A stretch of DNA of 64,000 nt from Akebia trifoliata (Eukaryota > Streptophyta > Magnoliopsida > Ranunculales > Lardizabalaceae), in assembly GCA_017979445.1 (NCBI GenBank), contig CM030711.1:46547560-46611559 (forward strand). The letters run 5' to 3'. The notes under the pieces are model-generated. The model was not told the DNA's origin. It made no database searches and was given only the letters and a program-made list of their open reading frames with translations. This document shows positions 47,590 to 59,380 of the stretch, one piece after another. The position numbers and the translations under genes were made by a program. Numbering within the stretch: the first letter of the stretch is position 1; each line of letters begins with the position of its first letter.

Positions 47590-49044
47590 AAAAAATCATC
47601 TTGATTTTTGCACCCTTAGACGACAAGCCAGCAAGATTGATTCCAGCAAAGACTTGATACCTAGATTGCATTATTTCTAGCAAAACATGTGGGTCCTTGT
47701 AAGATAAGTACTTAGATCATTCAAATGGATCTACTAAAACATATTAAAATATTTCAAGTTGTAAAGACTTTGAGGTTCATTAATAATTCAATTTGGAGGT
47801 AAAAAAATCAAAGTTGATGAGATAATACATGAATTCCTAGCTATATATGTCGTAAGGTGGCAGATATTTTTTTAAACCCCCCCACCCCCCCCCAAGCCTT
47901 GATATATACATTTTCATTTTTTATTTGAGACTATATTCTCATCTTTATTTTTCCTCTATTAAAATACTCTTATAAAATCTACATTTTGTTAAACTATTAC
48001 TAGTCTTCAACGTAAATCTCCCCAACTCTCTTTGACCAATAATTGATCCATGTGTTTAACATATTTATATCTCAACAACTAGGCCCAATGTCTCAAAATC
48101 TTATGTTCTTAAACTAATTTAATAGTTTAGAACAAGAAGTAGTATTTTTATGGATTTTGTTAACGTGTGAATCTGAGGATATATCAATAAAAAATAAATT
48201 TTAAAGCCTTTTTCGGTTCAAAATTCAATTTCAAAAGTGTATTTATTGTACTTTAACGTTTGCTGTTAGGGCACGCTTAACAAGACCCTATTTTTATTAA
48301 TGCCTGTCGCGTGTGAAACCATGTTTTCAATATTAATCTCTTGTTCTAAAACTAGGGTTTGGCAAAATGGGTACTATTTAAAGTGCATAATTGTCCAAGT
48401 GGATTCAACATGGATGGCTGTGTACCAAAACTTTTATACAAGCACCCTAATTGATGGATTCACTATTTGAATGTAGAAAAAAAGGATGTAAAATTCTAGA
48501 CCACTTTTAGTCTTCGCGAACGTGTTTGGAAAGCACTTTTCCTAACACTTGGGATTCAAATTCTTATCCAGAAATTGAAAATGGGTCGAAACGAGAAGCT
48601 ATTAAAATTTGCTTTTCACAATGGTCTTTTGATTCAAGTCAAAATTCATTCGGTAAATTTTACTTGTTTAACAGACCTATATAAGCTCCAATATATCTGT
48701 ACGAATTGTAGAATCTTCATTATTTCTTGTTTAACTATTGGAAGCAACTCAGGGATTGATAGAAATGTGTTTCAAATTTAATTTTGAAATAAAAAATCTC
48801 ATTCTCACAAATATTTTATAATTGAAAGAAAAAATAAAAATAAAATTGCATGAGCACACTTGTTGCTTACATGTGCTTTTCCTTGAGTCATATTTCACAA
48901 GTCAACAAAGCACGAGCCTATAATGTTGTGTGGTCTGAGGTCCTCATTTGGGTCATGTGAATTGCCATGTACTAACTGGCTCTTTGTTTTAGATTAGACT
49001 TAAAGGTATTTTAAGGGAATAGAAAAGAAAAAAGAATCAGGATT

Positions 49045-49245
49045 TAGAACGGTGTCATGTACTTATAGAATAGGAACACTGTCTACGTGACAAGTCTTGG
49101 TTGGTGTTTGAAACACATCGGGCACTTAAAAAAGCAAATTTCTATATGGCACGCAGTCTCATGTGTTTTAAATTCAAACCAAGACTTATCACCTAGACAC
49201 CATATGTTGCTAGAGGAATAGGACACTATTCTGGATTGTGACTCA
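49045..49245. mobile_element. Foldback inside block Q (copy 1)
   Basis: Left AACGGTGTC...GACAAGTCTTGGTTGG and right AACCAAGACTTATCACCTAGACACC are inverted. Counterparts at about 51915-52115, 57385-57575 and 57800-57995. The second and fourth keep a 72-codon frame through the hairpin; here it is interrupted by stops. Confidence 0.6.
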
Positions 49246-50639
49246 AGAAAAAATATTCATTCAAACGCTTTGAAAATGGTGCGTCATTTAACTCTTAAAT
49301 TTAAAATGTGTTTTTATCAAAAATGAAAAATATCTTTTAAAAATAAGATTATGAAGTTATATTGGAATTTTGCATGCATGTGACACCTCATGAGAAATTA
49401 TTTGCTCACAACACTTACATGGGGCGCTCCACTATGATACGTAAAGCCTAGACGATGGTAGTTTTGTAAATTGGGGAAACACAAACGGTCTCATATGATT
49501 GGTCTATCTCGGATCCTATGAGAAAAAAACTTATCACACCCCGCCATGTTTTTGAGGACCACATGTATGTTTGGTCCATATAGATTGATGGTCCTTAGTG
49601 TCATGCATGCAATCTTTTATACATGTATATATGTATGGTAAGCGTTGGGAGGCCCTAAAGAGAACCAAACACATGGTAGGTATTATTAGGAGTGAAAGTT
49701 TGATTTTCACACCTTAGAGAGCATGACAACGCGTTTCATGCTTAGTTGGAATTATTTTTGGTACCTAGTTGGAATTGTTTATGTCTCCTTGTAAAATAAG
49801 CAGGCTGAAGATTCAAGTGGATCTGTTAATCATTATAATAACTCAAGTTGTGGTGACTTTAGAGTTAATAATTCAATTTGGAGAGAATTAATCCAAAGTA
49901 GATGACTAATACATGAACATCCCACAATGGGTGAGTTGGCAACATCAGAAAAAAGAACAAAATAGAACCAAAGCAATTAAAGACCCAAGTGGGATGTCTT
50001 AGTTAGCTTTCTTTCTTTTGTCTGCTTTTTCTCTCTCTTTTTTCCCTCTTTTTCCAAGGTGCAAGAGTCTTAATAGAAGATTATTGTATGAATCCTCTAC
50101 AACTTTAAAGGAAAATGAGAGTTCTTGGGATCTAGTTTTCTTGTAAAATAACTTCAACAAGATCCAGAAAATGAGAGTTCTTGGGATCTAGTTTTCTTCT
50201 AAATTAACTTCAACAAGATCCATTGATCCTAACCTTTCTCTCTCTTCCTCATGCATCGATCCTTGTACCTAATGATACCTACCATGTGTGGCACCTACAA
50301 GAATTCATTGCACATCCCAATCCACTCTCCAATGAAACGGGCTAAGTGTACTCCCATGATTCAGAATGTGGGTCCTTTCCCATGACTGAGAGAGTCCACA
50401 ATCATAGTTATAAAACATGGTTTCTCATCATGGCTCAATACCATCAAGACCGATTTGACTCATCCAAATCATCCCATCTCAATCAACTTGTTAAGTTGAA
50501 ATCGATTTAAATATTATATATTTATATCTAAAATAATTATTGTCCTTTTTTTTTCTCCTATTATGTAAGATGAATTAATAGATATTTACTCATAAAATTT
50601 TATTTTGTATATAGCATAATAATAATTATTATTATCATA

Positions 50640-50835
50640 AGGGTTCTGGACCTGTAGGCCCAACTAACAGGTGAGGCAACTAGCCTGTTAGAGCAACATA
50701 TCTCGCCCAAATCCTTCAGGTACATGCAATACGTACACAGACCAGGTAAGTTGGGGTAAATCCCAATTCAAGGGGGCTTGAACTCAAGACTTCTCTCCCT
50801 TTTTGAAGGGATGCCTTAGCCATTACAGTTATAAA
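50640..50835 (-). mobile_element. tRNA-derived SINE, family 2
   Basis: On the minus strand: box A ATGGCTAAGGCATCC, box B GAGTTCAAGCCCCC, then GGATTTACC, AGGCTAGTTGCCTCACC and GGGCCTACAGGTCCAGAACCC. (ATT)n at 50841-50875 abuts it. Copies at 56148-56335 (minus) and 60000-60180 (plus). Confidence 0.72.
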
Positions 50836-50840
50836 ATAAA

Positions 50841-50877
<37 letters not shown>

Positions 50878-51426
50878 TAGTTATTTTATATGAAAAAGCT
50901 TGTAACCAATTAAAACTCATATGAGATTTTCAAAGTATCAGACAAGTCATCTCAATCTCAAAAGAATTTTAAAATTTTTAAAACCATGCCCACAATTGGT
51001 GCGATGCATCAGTTACACATATCTCGTTGCCTTCATGGTTTCAAAATTTTTACGAGTTTAAGTGGTAATGGCAAGTGTGAATTGATCACCTTATCGACCA
51101 TTCAACAATTGAATTGTCTCATTTGAGCTTTTGAGAATGCAGTTGGTTGGGTTTTTTTTTTTGTTGTCTTTTTTTCCGTTGTAAACTCAGTTGAGTTGAT
51201 GGTTTATATCACCAAGAACATTTTGTAGTCCTCGTAAGATGTGGAAGGGTTAAGAATTTATGTCAACTCTTGGCACAAGAATGCTCAATTCGGGTTTCTT
51301 TGTTGTTGGGATCGGTGAATTCTTATGGATCTATCCAATGAAAGAGTTGGACATGATTATTTTTCAACTAATCGTGAAATATGAATATAAAAAAAAACAC
51401 ATGATCTCGATTGTATAAATGCGAAA

Positions 51427-51650
51427 GAGTCGTGATAATCTGACTTAACCACGTGGCATACTCAATCAACACCTCTGACGTGACATGTTTAGGAACCGTA
51501 GATCTGCCCTTCCTGGGATACAAAACTGCACCTTTTATGGGAAAGTGCAGTTCAGCATCCCGAGGAGAGCATATCTACGGTATCCAAACCTATCAAATCA
51601 GAGGTGTCAATTGAATATGCCATGTGGATAGTCAAATTATCATAAGCTTC
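51427..51650. mobile_element. MULE-like MITE, copy 2
   Basis: 224 bp. Ends GAGTCGTGATAATCTGACTT and the complement of GATAGTCAAATTATCATAAG. Flanks AATGCGAAA (51418-51426) and AATGCAAAA (51651-51659) are a 9-bp duplication with one mismatch. The left terminus contains CCACGTGGCA. Confidence 0.82.
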
Positions 51651-52506
51651 AATGCAAAATCCAACTATTGGACTTATTTATATTTGTCTTCTTGATAAGT
51701 CCTTATAGTTAAATGTCACACGAACATGATCGAGATCATGTGCTTTTCCTTGAGTCATATTTCACTAGTCAACAAAGCACGAGCCTATAATGTTGTGTGG
51801 TCTGAGGTCCTCATTTGGGTCATGTGAATCGTCATGTACTAAATGACACTTTGGTTTAGATTAGACTTAAAGGTATTTTAAAGGAAAAGAAAAGAAAAAA
51901 AGAATCAGGATCCAGAACGGTGTCTAGTTTTTATAGAATAGGAACATTGTCTACACGGCAAGTCTTGATTGGTGTTTGAAATACATTGGGCACTTTAAAA
52001 AGCTATTTTCTATATGGCAGGCAGCCCCATGTGTTTTAAATTCCAACCACGACTTGCCACTTAGACACCATATGTTGCTAGATGAATGGGACACTGTTCT
52101 GGATTGCCACTCAAGAAAAGATATTCATTCAAAGGCTTTGAAAATGCAACATCATTTAACTCCTAAATTTAAAATGTGTTTTTATCAGCCATGAAAAATA
52201 TCTTTTAAAGATAAGATTTTGAATTTCTATTAGAATTTTGTCATCTACATGCATGCATGTGACACTTCATGAGAAATTATTTGCTCACAACACTTACATG
52301 GGACTCTCCACTGTGTGATACATAAAGCCTAGATGATGGTAGTTTTGTAAATTGGGGAAACACAAACAAGCTGATGTGATTGGTCTATCTCGGATCCTAT
52401 GAGCAAAAAACTTATCACACCCCCATCATGTTTTTGAGGACCACATGTATGTTTGGTCGATATAGATAGATAGTCTTTAGTGTCATGCATGCAATCTAAT
52501 ATATAT

Positions 52507-52874
52507 GGGAAGCATTTGGAGGCCTTAAAGAGAGCCAAACATTGTGCCAAATATTTTTCAAAATAGGGGTTACAAGTTCCAAAATTGACTGATTTTTTGT
52601 GAGGATGATCTTTATGATGAAGAGATTATTCTCACCAAAAATCAACTCATTCCGAAATTTCTAATGCTAGTTTATAAGTTGAAGAATCATGGACCGTCCC
52701 ATTTTTGTAAACTACTTTTGATGAGGTTAGAAGTTTCAGAATGGGCTGATTTTTTGTGAGGATGATGTCCTTGTCATAGAGATCATCCTCACAAAAAATC
52801 ATCCAATTCTGAAATTTCTAATCTATACATTGAAAAAATGTTTGGCTCTCTTTAGGGCCTCCGAATGCCACCTT
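52507..52874. mobile_element. Compound foldback element in block S, unit 1
   Basis: GGGAAGCATTTGGAGGCC at the left and GGCCTCCGAATGCCACC at the right. Two hairpins and the spacer ATCATGGACCGTCCC. A GGCATTCG subtype like 44541-44903. Duplicated at 58406-58770. Confidence 0.78.
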
Positions 52875-53029
52875 ATATGTATATTTATATACTTAAGTTT
52901 ACCCAGAGAAAAAATAATAAGGTTGGACAGGTATTATAGGAAAAGAAAAGACAGTCAAATTTAAAGTTGGAGGGGTATTTAAAAAAATGAGAATGACTGG
53001 TTATATATTTGTATATTGATAAAGAGGGT

Positions 53030-53195
53030 GCTCGGACTTACATCTGACTAGGGAGACTAGATGAGCCAGGGTCGGAGCCAAGGCACATGGGTCCCTCCCC
53101 CAGGCATGTGCAACACCCGCGGATCACATGCACCAGGTAAGTGAGGGAGAGCCGTCACGGGTGGCCTTGAGGAAATATTGTTGATACTGAGAAAG
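53030..53195 (-). mobile_element. SINE family 1, unit 1 copy
   Basis: The reverse complement carries GGCCACCCGTGACGG, CTCACTTACCTGG, GGGAGGGACCCATGTGCC and CTAGTCAGATGTAAGTCCG. Counterpart at 58920-59100. Confidence 0.62.
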
Positions 53196-55084
53196 ACAAT
53201 ATACGAAGTTAAAGGGTATTCTTAGAAATAGATATACAAAATGAACAACGTTAAAATTAGGGGTATTATTGAAAAAGAGATGATAAAATTGAAGTTGTCC
53301 TTGAAATACATTCTTTTGAGGGGATAAAGATCAAGATATAAAGTGGAGAGACAACGGTCCAATTTTATTATATCTCTTACTATACATATTTCAATTTTTC
53401 CCTTATTAAAAACACTTAAAAATTCCAAGTTTCTTACTACAATGAGCCTAACCTGCATATAGTCTCAAATTTTCAACCAAACCCTTCGACTATAAACATA
53501 TTGTTGAACTCGACAATAATTAAAAATGACATAAAAGCCTCAAGTTCATTAATGATTATCGTCGAATTCAAAAGGGTAGTTTGGATATTTCAAAAATATT
53601 ATAATGTGAGTTAAGGTCCAGGATCATTAAGAAAGAAAAGTTCACTAAATGGACTATTTAGATATTGTTGTAAACTTAGAGACTACTTAGAAAGAAACCC
53701 TCTGCCCAAATCCTATTACATAATTTTCCCAACAAAAAATCATCTTGATTTTTGCACCCTTAGACAACAAGCCAGCAAGATTGATTCTAGCAAAGACTTG
53801 ATACCTAGATTGCATTATTTCTAGCTAAACATGTGGGTCCTTGTAAGACACGTACTTAGATCATTCAAATGGATCTACTAAAACATATTAAAAAATTTCA
53901 AGTTGTACAGACTTTGAGGTTCATTAATAATTCAATTTGGAGGTAAAAAATCAAAGTTGATGAGATAATACATGAATTCCTAGCTATATATGTCGTAAGG
54001 TAGCAGATATTTTTTTAAACCCCCCACAAGCTTTCATATATACATTTTCATTTTTTATTTGAGATTACATTCCGACCTTTATTTGTCCCCTATTAAAATA
54101 CTCTTATAAAATCTCCATTTTGTTAAACTATTACTAGTCTTCAATGTAAAGCACCCCAACTCTCTTTGACCAATAATTAATCCATGTGTTTAACATATTT
54201 ATATCTCAACAACTAGGCCAAATGTCTCAAAATTTTCTGTTCTTAAACTAATTTAATTATTTAGAACAACAATTAGTATTTTTATGGATTTTGTTAACAT
54301 GTGAATCTGAGGATATATCAATAAAAAATAAATTTTTAGGGCATTTTCGATACAAAATTCAATTTCCCAAGTGTATTTATTGTACTTTAACATTTGCTGT
54401 TAGGGCACGCTTAACAAGACCCTATTTTTATTAATGCCTATCGCGTGTGAAACCATGTTTTCAATATTAATCTCTTGTCACTTGCTTTTCACAATGGTCT
54501 TTTGATTCAAGTCAAAATTCATTTGGTAAATTCTACTCGTTTATATTAATTATTAGTTTACACCTATATAAGCACCAAGATGTTTGTACAAATTGCAGAA
54601 TCTTCATTATTTCTTGTTTAACTATTAGAAGAACTAAGGGATTGATAGAAATGTGTTTCAAATTTAATTTTGAAATAAAAAGTCTCATTCTCATAAATAT
54701 TTTATAATTGAAAGAAAAAATAAAAATAAAACTGCATGAGCACACTTGTTGCTTATTATTGACTGGAGAACCACCAAACTTGTTTCATTACTTGGGTTCA
54801 AGACTTTGTAGTCTTATATTTCTATAAGGTTACAAAGTCTTGAATATTTTTATTTAGTGTTTTTGTAATTTTCTCATTGAATTAAGCTGACCTTTTTTGT
54901 GGAGGGCATAGAGACCATTTTTCTCCCAAAATCAATTTCATAATCCAAGTTCTCTCCAAACAAATTTTACAATTGAAATAAAACTTGAACCAAGCAGATA
55001 GAATGTTCTCTAGAGACTAATTCCCCAATCTATATAAAAAACAAGCAGTCAAGTATATTACACATTTCCACATCATCAATCACT

Positions 55085-55265
55085 GTGTCTTCGATTCCTA
55101 GTATGAGCAATATTTCCTCGGGGCCACCCACGATGGCGTTCCCTCACGTGTGGGCATTGCATGTGCCCAAGGGAGGGTCCCATATGCCTTGGTTAAGGCC
55201 ATGACTCATCCAATCTCCCTAGTCAGACGTAAGTCCGGACACCCCGTGATAATTATAAATAAAAT
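55085..55265 (+). mobile_element. SINE family 1, 5'-truncated
   Basis: Starts near the box-B-like TCTTCGATTCC and continues GGGGCCACCCACGATGGCG, GGGCATTGCATGTGCC, CTAGTCAGACGTAAGTCCGG. It occupies the place that block Q has in unit 1. Confidence 0.6.
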
Positions 55266-56147
55266 AAAGGTGAATCTTGATTTTCGCACCTTAGAGAGCA
55301 TGACAACGCGTTTCATGCCTAGTTGAAATTATTTTTGGTACCTAGTTGGAATTGTTTATGTCTCCTTGTAAAATAAGCAGGCTGAAGATTCAAGTGGATC
55401 TGTTAATCATTATAATAACTCAAGTTGTGGTGACTTTAGAGTTAATAATTCAATTTGGAGAGAATTAATCCAAAGTAGATGACTAATACATGAACATCCC
55501 ACAATGGGTGAGTTGGCAACATCAGAAAAAAGAACAAAATAGAACCAAAGCAATTAAAGACCCAAGTGGGATGTCTTAGCTAGCTTTCTTTCTTTTATCT
55601 GCTTTTTCTCTCTCTTTTTTCCCTCTTTTTCCAAGGTGCAAAAGTCTTAATAGAAGATAATTGTATGAATCCTCTATAACTTTAAAGGAAAATGAGAGTT
55701 CTTGGGATCTAGTTTTCTTGTAAAATAACTTCAACAAGATCCATTGATCCTAACCTTTCTCTCTTTTTATCATGCATCCTTGTACCTAATAATACCTACC
55801 ATGTGTGTCACCTACAAGAATTCATTGCACATCCCGATCCACTCTCCAATAAAACAAGCTAAGTGTACTCCCATGATTGAGAATGTGGGTCCTTTCCCAT
55901 GATTGAGAGAGTCCACAATCATAGTTATAAAACATGGTTTCTCATCATGGCACAACACCCATCAAGACCGAGTAGACTCATCCAAATCATCCCATCTCAA
56001 TCAAGTTGTTAAGTTGAAATCGATTTAAATATTATATATTTATATCTAAAATAATTATTGTTCTTTTCCTATTATGTAAGATGAATTAATATATATTTAC
56101 CCATAAAATTTTACTTTGTATATAACATAATAATTATTATTATGATA

Positions 56148-56335
56148 GGGTTCTGGACCTATAGGCCCGACTAGCAAGGGTAAGGCAACTAACCTCTTAG
56201 AACAACATATCTCGCCCAAATCCTTCGGGTACATGCAATACCCTACAGACCGAGTAAGTCGAGATAAATGCCAGTTCACGGGGGCTTGAACTCAAGACTT
56301 CTCTCCCTTTTTGGAGGGATGCCTTAGCCATTATT
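56148..56335 (-). mobile_element. SINE family 2, unit 2 copy
   Basis: Counterpart of 50640-50835 with the same boxes and order, a few substitutions, and a shorter ATT tract. Confidence 0.72.
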
Positions 56336-56897
56336 ATTATAAAATAAATAATATTATTAATTAGTTATTTTGTATGAAAAAGCTTGTAATCAATTAAAAC
56401 TCATATGAGATATTCGAACTATCAGACAAGTTATCTTGATCTGAGAAGAATTTTAAATTTTTTAAAACCATGCCCACAATTGGTGCGATGCATCAGTTAC
56501 ACATATTCTCGTTGCCTTCATGGTTCCAAAATTTGTACGAGTTTAAGTGGTAATGGCAAGTGTGAATATTGATCACCTCATCAACTATTCAAAAATTGAA
56601 TTGACTCATTCGAGCTTTTGAGAATGCAGTTGGTTGGGTTTTTTTTTCCATTGTAAACTCAGTTGAGTTGATGGTTTATATCACCAAGAACATTTTGTAG
56701 TCCTAGTAAGATGTGTTAGGGTTAAGGATTTATGTTAACTCTTGGCACAACAATGGTCAATTCGGGTTTCTTTGTTGTTGGGATTGGTGAATTCTTATGG
56801 ATCTATCCAATGAAAGAGTTGGACACGATTATTTTTCAACCAATCGTGAAATATGAATAAAGAGAAAACACATTATCTTGATTGTATAAATGCGAAA

Positions 56898-57123
56898 GAG
56901 TTGTGATAATCTGACTTACCCACGTGGCATACTCAATTGACACCCTTGATGTGACAGGTTTGGGAACTGTAGATCTGCTCTCCCTGGGATACAAAGCTAC
57001 ACCTTTTTATGGGAAAGTGTTGTTCAGTATTTTGAGGAGAGCATATCTATGGTACCCGAACCTGGCAAATCAAGGGTGTCAATTGAGTATGCCACGTGGG
57101 TAAGTCAGATTATCATATGATTC
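56898..57123. mobile_element. MULE-like MITE, copy 3
   Basis: 226 bp, the duplicate of copy 2. Its termini pair best: TGACTTACCCACGTGGCATA against the exact complement, over about 40 bp. Flanks AATGCGAAA (56889-56897) and AATGTAAAA (57124-57132). Confidence 0.82.
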
Positions 57124-58405
57124 AATGTAAAATCCAACTATCGGACTTATTTATATTTGTCTTCTTGATAAGTCCTTATAGTTAAACGTAACACTAACAT
57201 GATTGAGATCATGTGCTTTTCCTTGAGTCATATTTCACGAGTCAACAAAGCACGAGCCTATAATGTTGTATGGTCTGAGGTTCTCATTTGGGTCATGTGA
57301 ATTGCCATGTACCAAATGACACTTTGGTTTAGATTAGACTTAAAGGTATTTTAAAGGAAAAGAAAAGAAAAAAGAATTAGGATCGAGAACGGTGTCTTGC
57401 TCTTATAGAATAGGAACACTGTCTACACGACAAGTCTTGGTTGGTGTTTGAAACACATTGAGCACTTAAAAAAATAATTTTCTATATGGCACACAGCCCC
57501 ATGCATTTTAAATTCCAACCAAGACTTGTCACCTAGACACCGTATGTTGCTAGAGGAACAGAACACTGTTTTGGAGCCTAGACGATGGTAGTTTTGTAAA
57601 TTGGGGAGACACAATCGAGATCATGTGCTTTTCCTTGAGTCGTATTTCACGAGTCAACAAAGCATGAGCCTATAATGTTGTATGGTCTAAGGTCCTCATT
57701 TAGGTCATGTGAATTGCTATGTACCAAATGACACTTTGGTTTAGATTAGGCTTAATGGTATTTTAAAAGAAAAGAAAAGAAAAGAAAAAAGAATCAGGAT
57801 CCAGAATGGTGTCTTGTTCTTATAGAATGGAAACACTCTCTACACGACAAGTCTTAGTTGGTGTTTGAAACACATCGGGCACTTAAAAAAGCAATTTTCT
57901 ACATGGCACGCAGCCCCATGTGTTTTAAATTCCAACCAAGACTTGTCACCTAGACACCGTATGTTGCTAGAGGAACAGGACACTGTTCTGGATTGTGACT
58001 CAAGAAAAAATATTCATTCAAAGGCTTTGAAAATTGAACGTCATTTAACTCCTAAATTTAAAATGTGTTTTTATCAACAATGAAAAATATCTTTGAAAAA
58101 TAAGATTATGAAGTTATATTGGAATTTTGTCATCTACATGCATGCATGTGACACCTCATGAGAAATTATTTGCTCACAACACTTACATGGGGTGATCCAC
58201 TGTGTGATACTGATACGTAAAGCCTAGATGATGGTAGTTTTGTAAATTGGGAAACACAAATGGGCTCATGTGATTGGTCTATCTCGGATCCTATGAGCAA
58301 AAAACTTATCACACCTCGTCATGTTTTTGAGGACCACTTGTATGTTTGGTCCATATAGATGGATGGTCCTTAGTGTCATGCATGCAATCTTTTATATATA
58401 TGTAT

Positions 58406-58770
58406 GGGAAGCGTTTGGAGGCCCTAAAGAGAGCCAAACATTGTGCCAAACATTTTTTAAAATAAGGGTTACAAATTTCAAAATTGACTGATTTTTTGTG
58501 AGGATGATTTTTATTATGAGGAGATCATCCTCACCAAAAATCAACTCATTCCGAAACTTCTAACTATAGTTTACAAGTTGAAGAATCGTGGACCATCCCA
58601 TTTTTGTAAACTACTTTTAATGAGGTTAGAAGTTTCAGAATGAGCTGATTTTTTGATGAGGATGATATCCTTATCCTAGAGATTATGCTCATAAAAAATC
58701 ATCCAAGTCTGAAACTTCTAACTTATACATTGAAAAAATGTTTGGCTCTCTTAAGGGCCTCCGAATGCCA
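58406..58770. mobile_element. Compound foldback element in block S, unit 2
   Basis: Counterpart of 52507-52874. The right terminus stops at CCGAATGCCA and then diverges. Confidence 0.75.
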
Positions 58771-58919
58771 AGTTTGCCCGTGCTTGGGGTTAAGGGAGTA
58801 AAGAGAAAAAATAATAAAGTTAGATATATAATATTAAAAAGAAAAGACAATAAAATTTAAAGTTAGAGGGGTATTTTAAAAAATGGATGAGAATGAAAGG
58901 CAATATATTTATATATCGA

Positions 58920-59100
58920 TAACGAGGGTGCTCGGACTTACATCCGACTAGGGGGACCAAATGAGCCAGGGTCGGAGCCAAGGCACATGGGTCCCTCCCC
59001 CAAGCATATGCAACACCCGCAAATCACATACACCAAGTAAGTGAAGGATGGTTGTCACGGGTGGCCTTGAGAAAATATTGCTCATATTGATAAAGACAAT
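58920..59100 (-). mobile_element. SINE family 1, unit 2 copy
   Basis: Counterpart of 53030-53195, same insertion, so it predates the tandem duplication. Confidence 0.62.
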
Positions 59101-59380
59101 ATATGAAGTTAAAGGGTATTCTTATAAATAGATATAAAACACGAAAAACGTTAAAATTAGGAGTACTCTTGAAAAAAGAGATGACAAAATTGAAGTTGTC
59201 CTTGAAATACATTCTTTTGAGGGGATAAAGATCAAGATATAAAATGGAGAGACAACCGTCCAGTTTTATTATATTTTTACCATATATATTTCAAATTTTC
59301 CCATACTAAAAACACTAAAAAATGCCAAGTGTGCTACCACAATGAACCTGACCTACATATAGTCTCAAATTTTCAACCAA

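Larger units (their letters stand above)
47350..53500. repeat. Tandem segmental duplication, unit 1
   Basis: Blocks in order: P (47350-48868), Q (48869-49637), a foldback remnant (49638-49672), R (49690-51720), Q again (51737-52506), S (52507-53500). Each block except the first Q has an ordered counterpart in unit 2. P, R and S match closely by eye. No gene in the unit. Confidence 0.82.
53503..59380. repeat. Tandem segmental duplication, unit 2
   Basis: Blocks: P' (53503-54764), unrelated insert with partial SINE (54765-55268), R' (55270-57190), a deleted Q (57210-57613), Q (57617-58405), S' (58406-59380). Unit 2 lacks Q between P and R but has one and a half Q copies between R and S. Small indels and substitutions separate it from unit 1 throughout. 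Confidence 0.82.

Noticed and set aside
51976..58083. Two homologous 72-codon frames (51976-52194 and 57865-58083), which could suggest a conserved small protein
   Set aside because: They lie across a foldback structure in block Q. The third copy (about 49100-49320) has stop codons in the same frame, and the similarity is explained by duplication.
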